Below are positions 43,495-51,225 of a stretch of DNA of 64,000 bases, one piece after another (position 1 is the first letter of the stretch; each line of letters begins with the position of its first letter). Location: NCBI RefSeq assembly GCF_036077095.1, contig NZ_CP107962.1:365428-429427 (forward strand). The letters are read 5' to 3'. The stretch comes from Streptomyces sp. NBC_00376 (lineage in GTDB: Bacteria > Actinomycetota > Actinomycetes > Streptomycetales > Streptomycetaceae). A program made the translations under genes and the position numbers. The notes under the pieces are model-generated. The model searched no databases and was not told where the DNA came from. It was given only the letters and a program-made list of their open reading frames with translations.

Positions 43495-44337
43495 TCACGC
43501 GGCCTGCACCCACTGGTCAGCGATCGGCCGTAGCTGCCGTACGGTCCGGCTGCGGCGCTGCCGCCACGTCACCGCGGACACACCGGCCCGCTCCGCGCTC
43601 TCCCGCGCCCCGGTCCGGGACTCGTCCGCGATCACACGGGCCCGCACCACGTCGAGCAGGCCGGCGGCCACGGCCCACACCAGCAGCTCGACCAGCTCGC
43701 CCCGCGCACCGTCCGGGACCTCCCCGGCCGCGATGAGCCCGGCCTCGGCGGCCTGCCGCCGAAGGACGGTTCGCCAGGCGGCCTCTGTCGGATCGTCCGC
43801 CGCCGGCTCGCCGGGTACGGCCGCGGTTTCGAGGACGGGGTGCCACGGCACTGCGTCTGTCTCCGTGTCCGCCTGCAGCTCACGGCTCGCCAGATGCAGC
43901 GTCTCCAGAAGAAGGTTCGCCGCGACCCCGCCCTTCCGGCCGAGCGGATACCGCCGCACCACCTGATACAGGCACGCGACGACGACCTGCCCCGTCTCGT
44001 CGAAATCCCGGCCGGCCCGCAGCAGCCGCTGCGTCATCCGCACCGCACCCGGCAGCATCGCCTGCACCACCACCCGCGCCGCCAACTGCGCCCCGACGCC
44101 CTCGTCGGCCGCACGCTCCAGGAGCACCCGCATCCACCGGTCACTGTGCACCCGCCCCTGCGTCCGGTCCCGGCACTCCAGCTCGGCCAGAAGCTCCGCC
44201 AGACCGCGCGCCCGCTCGTCCCCGAAGAGCACCCCGCCCTCCCGCAGCCAGCCGAGCACCATTTCGGCGCGCCCGGCCCCGGCGCAGACCAGCGCCCATT
44301 CGGCGTCCAGCGACTCAAAGATTCGTGGTCCAGTCAC
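43495..44337 (-). CDS. HTH protein, probable regulator of the transfer operon
   Basis: In this 280-residue protein, the last 60 residues (ARESAERAGVSAVTWRQRRS) form a helix-turn-helix like region 4 of sigma factors, and the middle (GQVVVACLYQVVRRYPLGRK) resembles the helical region of plasmid sigma-like proteins. It opens the T4SS-like operon and its start faces the third copy of the ~40-base dispersed element (44394), so it may read or be controlled by that element. It is not certain to be a true sigma factor. Confidence 0.6.
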   Translation of the reverse strand: MTGPRIFESLDAEWALVCAGAGRAEMVLGWLREGGVLFGDERARGLAELLAELECRDRTQGRVHSDRWMRVLLERAADEGVGAQLAARVVVQAMLPGAVRMTQRLLRAGRDFDETGQVVVACLYQVVRRYPLGRKGGVAANLLLETLHLASRELQADTETDAVPWHPVLETAAVPGEPAADDPTEAAWRTVLRRQAAEAGLIAAGEVPDGARGELVELLVWAVAAGLLDVVRARVIADESRTGARESAERAGVSAVTWRQRRSRTVRQLRPIADQWVQAA

Positions 44338-44393
44338 GACAGCTCCCCGTTCAGGTGATGCCGTGAACTCTTCTCAGCACCCCTGACCCGACC

Positions 44394-44452
44394 GCTGACC
44401 CAAACCCCCGAATGCGCAGGTCACAGGGTTGCCCAAATGCCGACCCACGCTG
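44394..44452 (-). repeat. Copy C of the dispersed element (inverted, diverged)
   Basis: GCCCAAATGCCGACCCAC is the complement of GTGGGTCAGCATTTGGGT with two changes, and TGACCCAAA...GCGCAGGTCA repeats the flanking words of copies A and B. It sits 57 bases upstream of the regulator gene at 44337. Confidence 0.5.
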
Positions 44453-45004
44453 TGCGCCGCGCGCTCGCGCTGACCCGGGCGCCTGCCGGATGCCATGAAG
44501 GGCCGAACGTTTCGAGGACTGCATCGCAAAACCCCGTGGCGGGGCTTCAACCCTGCGAGTGCCGGGTTGCGCCGCTAACCCACCCCTGCCACACCCTGCT
44601 GCCGGTACTCCCAGACCAGGTATCAGGCCGTGTGTTCGGGACGCGGCACAGCATCGAGTCTGGTGCCGCCACGGCTGAGCCGGGTGCGACGGGCGGCGGG
44701 CGGCGGTCGTTCATCGGTCCGTATCAGCCGCAGCTGCAGCAGACGGATTGCCCGAACGCGCAAAGGACGTGGCCGTTGGGGAACGAATGCCCTCAAGACA
44801 GCCCGAGTACCTGCGCTTCTGAGTCGCGGACCTCTTGAATGGTGATCGTTCCGGGGCAGCTTGCAGTGCTCCCGGAACAGGGTTGCGGCGCAAACCCCTC
44901 GGTCCTCCACGGTGCTTTCCACCACCCCGGCCTTCCTGGTCGGGAGTGGCGCACCGTTGTCTGCTCCACCGCTGTCAAGCCTCCGCGAATTCGCTCCGGC
45001 GCCT

Positions 45005-45035
45005 CGTTCCGGCCCCTTGTGTAGGGGCCGGAACG
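45005..45035. terminator. GC-rich hairpin
   Basis: CGTTCCGGCCCC pairs perfectly with GGGGCCGGAACG around a 7-base loop. It could end transcripts entering the gap from the left. Confidence 0.6.
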
Positions 45036-45107
45036 GATTATCGCGAGAACTCGATTGCATGGGGCGGACGCCGGACTGTGGGCCCCGCGCTCAACCCGAG
45101 CGCACCT

Positions 45108-45236
45108 ATGAAACGGAGAATGTTCGTGTCCTCGCTCGCCCTGCTGGTCCTGCTCCTCCTGGTCCTCGTCGCCCTCCTAGGTCGTGTCCGATGGGTCGTG
45201 AAATCGCGTGGGCTCAACGAAGCAGTGCGGCGATGA
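45108..45236 (+). CDS. Very short membrane peptide (uncertain)
   Basis: An open frame of 42 residues starts at ATG 45108: MKRRMFVSSLALLVLLLLVL, then a basic tail. Basic start plus one strong membrane helix looks like a real small membrane peptide, but the ribosome site is weak. It ends one base before the next likely start. Confidence 0.35.
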   Translation: MKRRMFVSSLALLVLLLLVLVALLGRVRWVVKSRGLNEAVRR

Positions 45237-45237
45237 T

Positions 45238-45720
45238 GTGCGGGTGTTCTACGAAGATCTCAGCGAGTACGACTACCAGGACGAGGATGCGTTCACGGAC
45301 AGAGAGTCGGGCTTCTACGCGCTCTGGTACCGCCCGGCGTACACCCGCCTGAACATCGGGTGGCTGGAAGCCGGCAAGCCGTACTCGACAGGGACAGTCC
45401 CCACAGCATTCGTGGAGAAGTTGAAGGCTGTGCAGGAGGTCCAGTGGATGAACGTCTGCCTCGGGGTGCACGAGTGCGACCTGTGCCCTGAGGATGAGGC
45501 TCCGGAAGGGAACGGAGAGGTGCGGATTCCGGGCGGGACCGGCATCGCTTATGCCGCTCCGTTCCTGATCACGCACTATGTCACCGACCACGGCTATCGA
45601 CCGCCGCAGGCCTTCATTGATGGCGTTCTCGCTGTCGATCTCGACGCGTGGGCATCCACACGGTGGCCCGACGTCCCCTTTCCCTGGGTTCCGGCTGACG
45701 CGGAACGCATGCTGGAGTAG
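45238..45720 (+). CDS. Actinomycete DUF protein with CxxxxxxC motif
   Basis: This 160-residue acidic protein opens VFYEDLSEYDYQDEDAF, then LNIGWLEAGKPYSTGTVP, CLGVHECDLC and GNGEVRIPGGTGIAYAAPFL. This order is characteristic of a widespread small Streptomyces family of unknown function whose members carry the same C-x(5)-C-x-x-C stretch, perhaps for a metal. The frame is open further upstream (to 45208), but the conserved start lies at GTG 45238 or 45244. Confidence 0.62.
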   Translation: MRVFYEDLSEYDYQDEDAFTDRESGFYALWYRPAYTRLNIGWLEAGKPYSTGTVPTAFVEKLKAVQEVQWMNVCLGVHECDLCPEDEAPEGNGEVRIPGGTGIAYAAPFLITHYVTDHGYRPPQAFIDGVLAVDLDAWASTRWPDVPFPWVPADAERMLE

Positions 45721-45733
45721 AGGCGAGCGAGGC

Positions 45734-45905
45734 TCACGTTCGCAGCCAGAGCCGGATCGAGGCGACGGTGACCGTCCCGTGAAAGACGTAGGCCCGCTTG
45801 TCGTAACGGGTCGCGACCGCACGGAAGATCTTCAGCCGGTTGATCGTCCGCTCCACTTCATTGCGGCGCCGGTAGATCTCTCTGTCGAACCCGGTCGGAC
45901 GGCCG
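45734..45905 (-). pseudogene. C-terminal fragment of an IS5-type transposase
   Basis: The frame encodes [20 protein letters not shown] then [19 protein letters not shown], the end of an IS5-group DDE transposase with its catalytic Glu in NEVER. No N-terminal part is present; at ~45905 it runs directly into an IS630-type fragment in a different frame. Confidence 0.78.
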
Positions 45906-46375
45906 CCCTTGCTGCCGCGCCGCTGGATCGGTTGACAGCTTGAAGGCCTCCGCCCGGTGCGGCTGCAGCCCGAACGCCCGCCAGATCCGTGACACCGACG
46001 ACTGCGACAGGCCCATCTCCTTCGCCATCGCCCGAGTCGACCAGTGTGTTGCATTCGCCGGTGTGGACTCCAACGTCTTCGTGACCACCGCGGCGACCTG
46101 CTCGTCCGTCACCGTCCTTGGCCCACCCGGACGCGGCATGTCACCCAGGCCGGCAATCCGGTACTGCACGAATCGGGACCGCCAACGGCCCACCGCATGA
46201 GGTGTGGAACCGAGCCGGGCCGCCACGTCCTTGTTCGAAGCGCCCTCGGCGCAGGCCAGGATGATCCGGCAACGCAAGGCCCACGCCTGTGGCGTGGAGC
46301 GACGCCGCACCCACCCCTCGAGTGCAGCCCGTTCCTCATCCGACAGTCTTAACTCGGCCTTCGGCCGCCCGGACT
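45906..46375 (-). pseudogene. N-terminal fragment of an IS630-type transposase
   Basis: From 46375 the frame reads SGRPKAELRLSDEERAALEG, then RCRIILACAEGASNKDVAAR and [18 protein letters not shown], the DNA-binding half of an IS630-family transposase. The catalytic half is missing, replaced by IS5 sequence. The start codon is also gone: the IS701-like element's CTAG duplication abuts the second codon. Confidence 0.78.
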
Positions 46376-47823
46376 AGTAGTGCTTGGTCATGTGCGGTCT
46401 GCGATGGCGTGTCTTCTTGATGGGTCGTGTCGTTGACAGGACGTGCTGAGTGGGGAGTTGGCTGCGGTCCGGTGTGATCTGGAGGACTTCGCGGCGGAGA
46501 TGTTCGAGCCGTTCGCGCGAGCGGATCAGCGTCGGTGGGGTGGGGTCTATCTGCGGGGCCTGCTGCTGGACGGCGGGCGCAAGTCGGTGGAACCGATGGC
46601 CGCCCGCCTGGGCGAAGACGGGAACCGGCAGGCGCTGGCCCACTTCATCACCTCCAGCCCGTGGGATGCGGCGCATGTGCGGGCCCGTCTGGCCTGGCGT
46701 ATGCAGCCGGTCGTCAAGCCCACCGCGTTGATCATCGATGACACCGGGTTCCTCAAGGACGGGGATGCGTCGGCGTGTGTGACCCGGCAGTACACCGGCA
46801 CTGCGGGCAAGGTCACCAACTGCCAGGCCGGGGTGTCGCTGCACCTGGCTTCCAACGGCGCCTCGGCGGCGGTGAACTGGCGTCTGTTCCTGCCCGGGAG
46901 CTGGGATCCCGCCTCGCCGAAGGCCGATCAGGCCAAAGTGGCCCGCCGTGGCAAGTGCGCCATCCCTGCCCAGGTGGGCCATGTCGAGAAGTGGCAGCTG
47001 GCCCTCGACATGATCGACGAGACGCGGTCCTGGGGCATCGAGGTGCCCCAGGTCATCGCCGACGGCGGCTATGGTGACACCGCCGCCTTCCGGCTCGGCC
47101 TGGAAGAACGCGGTCTCGATTACGTGGTGGGCATCTCGACCTCGACCACCGCACAGCCCGAGGACGCACAGCCGTCTGCCCCGGCCTGCACAGGCCGGGG
47201 CAGACGGCCGGTTCCTGCCTACCCCGAGCCGGCCCGGAGGGTGAAGAGCCTGGTCATCGCGGCCGGAAAGTCTTCCGCGCGGCCGGTGCAGTGGAGGGAG
47301 GGATCACGGCCGGGCAGTGGCCGCAGCGGGCACAAACGCATGTACTCGCGCTTCGTGGCCCTGCGGATCCGGCCCGCCGGACGCGAGATCCGCAAGGCCA
47401 CGGCCACCACCGAGCTTCCGGTCCGCTGGTTGCTGGCCGAATGGCCCGCCGACCAGGACGAGCCCGTGCAGTTCTGGCTCTCCAACCTGCCCGCAACCAC
47501 CCCGTTGCCCGTCCTCGTGCGCACCGCGAAGCTCCGCTGGCGCATCGAGAACGACTGCCGCGAGATGAAACAGGCCCTGGGCCTGGCCCACTTCGAAGGC
47601 CGAACCTGGCCAGGCTGGCACCACCACGTCACCCTCGTCTCGGTCGCCCACGCCTTCTGCACCCTGCAGCGACTGAGCCGATCCCCAAAAGAGACGGCGT
47701 CGGCCTGAGCCTCTACCGAGTCGTCCACGAGCTGCAGATACTCCTCGCGATCTGGACCGGCGCCTGCCCCACCTGTCACCGCAACATGCCAGACCCCGCA
47801 CCAACATGACCAAGCACTACTAG
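46374..47823 (+). mobile_element. IS701-like insertion sequence with CTAG duplications
   Basis: The element runs 46378-47819. Its ends TAGTGCTTGGTCATGT and ACATGACCAAGCACTA are perfect inverted repeats of 16 bases, and CTAG is present directly outside both (46374-46377, 47820-47823), the target duplication. It holds one complete transposase gene. Intact ends and gene suggest recent insertion. On the left it touches an IS630 fragment, on the right the tail of a small membrane-protein gene. Confidence 0.9.
46443..47708 (+). CDS. IS701-family transposase
   Basis: This 421-residue DDE transposase has LIIDDTGFLKDG (first Asp), QVIADGGYGDTAAF (second Asp) and LRWRIENDCREMKQALGLAH (Glu region), with MAARLGEDGNRQALAHFITS in the N-terminal domain. 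The length fits IS701 transposases. Starts at ATG 46443 (or upstream). It is intact and lies inside perfect inverted repeats. Confidence 0.9.
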   Translation: MLSGELAAVRCDLEDFAAEMFEPFARADQRRWGGVYLRGLLLDGGRKSVEPMAARLGEDGNRQALAHFITSSPWDAAHVRARLAWRMQPVVKPTALIIDDTGFLKDGDASACVTRQYTGTAGKVTNCQAGVSLHLASNGASAAVNWRLFLPGSWDPASPKADQAKVARRGKCAIPAQVGHVEKWQLALDMIDETRSWGIEVPQVIADGGYGDTAAFRLGLEERGLDYVVGISTSTTAQPEDAQPSAPACTGRGRRPVPAYPEPARRVKSLVIAAGKSSARPVQWREGSRPGSGRSGHKRMYSRFVALRIRPAGREIRKATATTELPVRWLLAEWPADQDEPVQFWLSNLPATTPLPVLVRTAKLRWRIENDCREMKQALGLAHFEGRTWPGWHHHVTLVSVAHAFCTLQRLSRSPKETASA

Positions 47824-47945
47824 TGGTGGTCGGCCTCGCCTACGTTGCGCACCGGCATCCGGTCCTCGCCACCCCGTTGATGGTCGCCACGGGCGCCGCG
47901 GCCGTCCTGGTGGCATGCCTCGGTGTCATCGCTACGGTCCGATGA
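47824..47945 (+). pseudogene. 3' end of a small membrane protein cut by the IS701-like element
   Basis: Directly after the CTAG duplication a frame reads VVGLAYVAHRHPVLATPLMV then ATGAAAVLVACLGVIATVR, a membrane segment typical of small Streptomyces plasmid membrane proteins (Spd-like). It ends at TGA 47943-47945. The 5' part is not found on the other side of the element, where other IS remnants lie. A GTG at 47826 might still allow a short product. Confidence 0.5.
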
Positions 47946-48038
47946 AGCCGAGTCATGCCACCGGGTTATCCACAGGACACAGCAGACCGGACCGCTCCGC
48001 CGTAGCGTGCTGTCCCTGCCGATCAACAGGGGTGCCGG

Positions 48039-48269
48039 ATGCGGTATGTACGGCTGGAGTGGCTCGCTGCGGATGTCATGGCCGGTCTTCCGTCCGCAGC
48101 GGCGCGGGCTGCGGTGCAGGACCTCCTCGTCGAAGTCGCGAAGCATCCTGACCGGTGGCCTGCACTCGGTGGCGAGGAAGTCGTCGACGAGTTCGGGACC
48201 CGGTGCTGGATCTCGTACGCGGCCTACTCCGACGGTCTGGAAGTCCGTGACATCGGGTGGGTGGACTGA
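48039..48269 (+). CDS. Small protein, RelE/ParE-like ending
   Basis: This 76-residue protein starts at ATG 48039 (MRYVRLEWLAADVMAGLPSA) and ends YAAYSDGLEVRDIGWVD, which resembles the final strand of RelE/ParE-type toxins. No antitoxin gene lies directly beside it, so the assignment is weak. Confidence 0.45.
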   Translation: MRYVRLEWLAADVMAGLPSAAARAAVQDLLVEVAKHPDRWPALGGEEVVDEFGTRCWISYAAYSDGLEVRDIGWVD

Positions 48270-48362
48270 CAGGCACCCGCGCCCATGAGGCGGAGAAACC
48301 CCCGGCTGGAATCCTTCTCCAGTCAGGGGTTCCATGCCCCCAAGCGGGGGGAGCGCCAGACG

Positions 48363-48746
48363 TCAAGATGGTGAAACCGGCTGTACCTTGTCGAGTTGGT
48401 CCAGTGCCCGGTACAGCGCCCGCACCAGCCGGGCCCGCTGCTGCGCGTGCGCGAGGGTGGTCTGGGAGGCTACCGACAGGCGGCGCTCTGCTTCCTGGAG
48501 GACCTGCTCGGCCACCGGCCGCAGCTTGCTGTCCTTGGGCAGGGTCTCGACGTGCCGGCTGACTTCGGCGGCGACGATTCGGGCGTGCCCAGTGAGGAGG
48601 AGAGCGATCTGCGCGCAGTCGCCCGCCCGCAGACCGCTTGCGTCCTTCCGTGCCAGCATCGCATCGACCAGCGCCATCATGGGCGCGCGGTCGAGCGGCA
48701 GTTCCTCGGCCTGGAGCGCCTCGGGGTCGTACAGCACCGCGTTCAT
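48363..48746 (-). CDS. DUF6415-like helical protein
   Basis: This 127-residue protein starts at ATG 48746, coupled (ATGA) to the stop of the upstream gene. It is a helical bundle (ALVDAMLARKDASGLRAGDC...ARIVAAEVSRHVETLPKDS, with a C-terminal helix LVRALYRALDQLDKV). It resembles small Streptomyces proteins often found beside regulators of the 49376 type. Function unknown. Confidence 0.6.
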   Translation of the reverse strand: MNAVLYDPEALQAEELPLDRAPMMALVDAMLARKDASGLRAGDCAQIALLLTGHARIVAAEVSRHVETLPKDSKLRPVAEQVLQEAERRLSVASQTTLAHAQQRARLVRALYRALDQLDKVQPVSPS

Positions 48747-49210
48747 GACCGTGGCTCCTCTGGGTCCAGGCCCGTGACCAAGTTGGTCGGGTCGGTGGCG
48801 ATGACGAACAGCCCGCGGTCCAGCAGCCAGGACCGTTGCGTGTTCCAGTCGTGCCAGCGGTAGGCGATGTACGCGAACGCGGGGACGACGATCCCGGCTA
48901 CCCGGCCACCGTCCACCGCCGCGCGGATCCGTGCCCAGCCCGGCCGCAGCTCCGTGTCCTGGTCGAGCGGCCCGGTGTCGGTCACCGCGCAGCCGGCCGG
49001 AACGGCCCAGCCCTGCGCCTGCGCGTGTGCGGCCAGGGGCGCCGTCACCAGGCGCTCCGTGCCCGGCACCGGGACCACGGCATACAGCGCCACCGCGGTC
49101 ACCGGCGCGACGGGGGCCCCGTCCACTGCCGGGGCACGGAGAGCTGCGATCTTCCTGCGCACCCGGGCAGGTAAGGGCCGGGCGGTGGTGTGGCGGGACG
49201 AGTTCGGCAT
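48743..49210 (-). CDS. Recombinase-fold-like protein without catalytic core
   Basis: In this 155-residue protein, VTAVALYAVVPVPGTERLVT...LAAHAQAQGWAV...RPGWARIRAAVDGGRVAGIV follows the strand-helix order of the serine recombinase catalytic domain, including the usual spacing of a GW...V..D step. The catalytic serine position is not conserved, so recombinase activity is unlikely. It is divergent from the regulator at 49376. Proteins of this sort are frequent in Streptomyces accessory regions. Confidence 0.5.
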   Translation of the reverse strand: MPNSSRHTTARPLPARVRRKIAALRAPAVDGAPVAPVTAVALYAVVPVPGTERLVTAPLAAHAQAQGWAVPAGCAVTDTGPLDQDTELRPGWARIRAAVDGGRVAGIVVPAFAYIAYRWHDWNTQRSWLLDRGLFVIATDPTNLVTGLDPEEPRS

Positions 49211-49375
49211 GGGGCCTCTCCGGTTGTCGGCGTACTCCCAGATAACCGCGACTCGTTCGGGTGGGCTCAGGCCAGAAAGCGGGCATCTCCAGAACAGGGA
49301 CCGGACAGTTTTACCAAGGCAGAAGAGCGGCAGGACTACCGTCTGTGCCGCGACCGGAAACCTGCGGGGGAACCG

Positions 49376-50614
49376 ATGGACAGACAGCGAAACACTCAAC
49401 TCGAAGCCGCCATGGCCGAGTACGGCTTCACGCACCAGGGCCTGGCCGACGAGATCAATCGCATCACCGGCCGGATCTTCGGAGAGTCCCACCCCCGCAA
49501 GTGCACCGACCGCCACGTCAGACGCTGGGTCAGCGGCGCAGTCCGATGGCCCTGGACCCGCTACCTTCACGCCCTGGAACAGCTCTTCGACCGCCCGGCG
49601 CAAGCACTCGGCTTCATCCCAAGAGGCAGGAACAGCGCGAACCTGCCGGCCCCGCCACGGTCTCCCGCACCGACGAAGGAGGCGCCCGTGCGCCGCCGCC
49701 GCTTCATCACCGCAACCGCCGCCACGACCGTCGCCCTCGCCCTCAACATCGACGAAACCCCCGTCAACGGCCGTCTGTCGATGAGCGACGTCGACCGCGC
49801 CCGCGAGCGGATCGACCGCCTCGATGCCCACTTCAGCGCCATCGGAGGCCAACCCCTCCTGACCGTCGCCACCGCCTACCTCGACCGCCTTACCACCGCG
49901 GCCGACCGCTGCACCTACGGGCCCCGTGTCGAGCAGGCACTCCACACCGCGATCGCATCACTGTGCAGCTCGGCCGGATGGGCCGCCGACGACGCCGGAG
50001 ACCTGGACGCAGCACACCTGTGGCGCACCACCGCACTACAAAGGGCCATCCTCGGCACCAGCCACCAGGCCCAGGCACGGGCCTGGTCCGACCTCGCCAT
50101 CCACGCCCGCCGCGGCGGACACGACCGCGAAGCCCTGCGCATCAGCCAGACCGCCCTCACCAGCCGCGAAGCCCGCCAAGACCCCCGCTACGCCGCCCTG
50201 CTCCAATCCCGCCTGGCCATCAGCCACGCCCGCACCGGCGACCGCCCAGCCGCCGCCCGCGCCCTGCTCGCCGCCCAGGCCGCACATGATCGGATCGACC
50301 CAGCCGAGCCCGCGCCAAGGTGGCTGAACTTCCTCACGGCCGCAGAGATCAGCGGACTCGCCGCCATCACCCACCAGGCGATGGGACACCTCGCCGATGC
50401 CGAGACCGCCACCACCCAGGCCCTCACCCTCCTCGAACCCGGCCTGCGCCGCAGCCATGCCTACTACAGCGTCCAGCTCGCCGAACTCCAACTTGCCCAG
50501 GGAAACACCACGGACGCCCGGACCACCGCAGCCGCCATCGACACCACACACGTCGGCAGCCGCGCCATCACCGGCCGACTCGCCACCGTCCACCGCACCC
50601 TCGCCGCCGCATAG
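49376..50614 (+). CDS. HTH-TPR transcriptional regulator
   Basis: This 412-residue protein has an N-terminal HTH (QLEAAMAEYGFTHQGLADEI...CTDRHVRRWVSGA), a Tat/Sec-like linker (VRRRRFITATAATTVALAL), then TPR-like helices to the end (RAILGTSHQAQARAWSDLAI...AETATTQALTLLEPGLR). This is a large Streptomyces family of regulators with developmental or secondary-metabolic roles. It starts at ATG 49376 behind GGGGGAA, and a GNAT enzyme follows 14 bases later. Confidence 0.78.
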   Translation: MDRQRNTQLEAAMAEYGFTHQGLADEINRITGRIFGESHPRKCTDRHVRRWVSGAVRWPWTRYLHALEQLFDRPAQALGFIPRGRNSANLPAPPRSPAPTKEAPVRRRRFITATAATTVALALNIDETPVNGRLSMSDVDRARERIDRLDAHFSAIGGQPLLTVATAYLDRLTTAADRCTYGPRVEQALHTAIASLCSSAGWAADDAGDLDAAHLWRTTALQRAILGTSHQAQARAWSDLAIHARRGGHDREALRISQTALTSREARQDPRYAALLQSRLAISHARTGDRPAAARALLAAQAAHDRIDPAEPAPRWLNFLTAAEISGLAAITHQAMGHLADAETATTQALTLLEPGLRRSHAYYSVQLAELQLAQGNTTDARTTAAAIDTTHVGSRAITGRLATVHRTLAAA

Positions 50615-50628
50615 GAGAACCGCCCGCA

Positions 50629-51225
50629 GTGACCACTGACATAGAACTCCGCCACTACACCACCCACCACCGCACCGCCCAGCTGCGCACGCTCCTGCTG
50701 GACGTCTACGCCGAGGTGTACGCGAAGGAAGCGCAGACCGACCCGTTCTGCGCCGTCGACCGGTTCGCCGAAGGACTCAACAGCTGGATGACCCATCCCG
50801 GCTGGACCTGCGTCGTCGGCTACGACCACGGACAGCCCGTCGGCTACGCCTACGGAGCTCCGCTGTATCCCGCCAGCCCCTGGTGGGGCGGACTGCTCAC
50901 CGACGTACCCGCCGGGACCATCACCGAGACCGGCACACGCACCTATGCACTCAGTGAGCTGATGGTCCGCACCCCCTGGCGCAAGACCGGCACCGCCCGC
51001 CGGCTCCACGACGAGCTGCTCGCCGCCCGGCCCGAGAAACGCGCCACGCTCCTGGTCCTGAAGGACCATCCCAAGGTCCGGGCACTGTATGAATCATGGG
51101 GCTGGCAGACACTGGGCGACCTACGCCCACGCATCCCGCACGCGCCACTCTTCCACTCCATGCTGCTGGGCCTCCCACCAGACCACAGAACCGTCGTCGC
51201 CACCGTTCCGACCGTAAAGGCCTAG
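50629..51225 (+). CDS. GNAT acetyltransferase
   Basis: This 198-residue protein has a GNAT core: ALSELMVRTPWRKTGTARRL carries the acetyl-CoA loop (R-x-x-G-x-A), after VVGYDHGQPVGYAYG, and LLVLKDHPKVRALYESWGW is the usual final helix-strand. The GTG at 50629 is 14 bases after the regulator's stop with AGGAGAA before it, so the two probably form an operon. Substrate unknown. Confidence 0.8.
   Translation: MTTDIELRHYTTHHRTAQLRTLLLDVYAEVYAKEAQTDPFCAVDRFAEGLNSWMTHPGWTCVVGYDHGQPVGYAYGAPLYPASPWWGGLLTDVPAGTITETGTRTYALSELMVRTPWRKTGTARRLHDELLAARPEKRATLLVLKDHPKVRALYESWGWQTLGDLRPRIPHAPLFHSMLLGLPPDHRTVVATVPTVKA

Larger units (their letters stand above)
44338..45107. other. Gene-poor region upstream of the transfer operon
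   Basis: Long open frames here (for example 44623-45060 minus) are arginine- and serine-rich with no plausible start or family and are likely chance frames. What can be seen is the inverted copy of the dispersed element (44394-44452), a CCCGTGGCGGGG-type dyad near 44532, and the hairpin at 45005. Confidence 0.4.

Noticed and set aside
43495..44337. Confident sigma-factor call
   Set aside because: Only the C-terminal HTH resembles region 4; region 2 is not recognisable, so it is listed only as a probable regulator.
44623..45060. 145-residue minus-strand open frame
   Set aside because: Arg/Ser/Pro-rich, no ribosome site, crosses a strong hairpin at 45005; likely chance frame.
48743..49210. 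Active serine recombinase
   Set aside because: Overall strand-helix order is similar but the catalytic serine region is not conserved and the protein lacks a DNA-binding domain.
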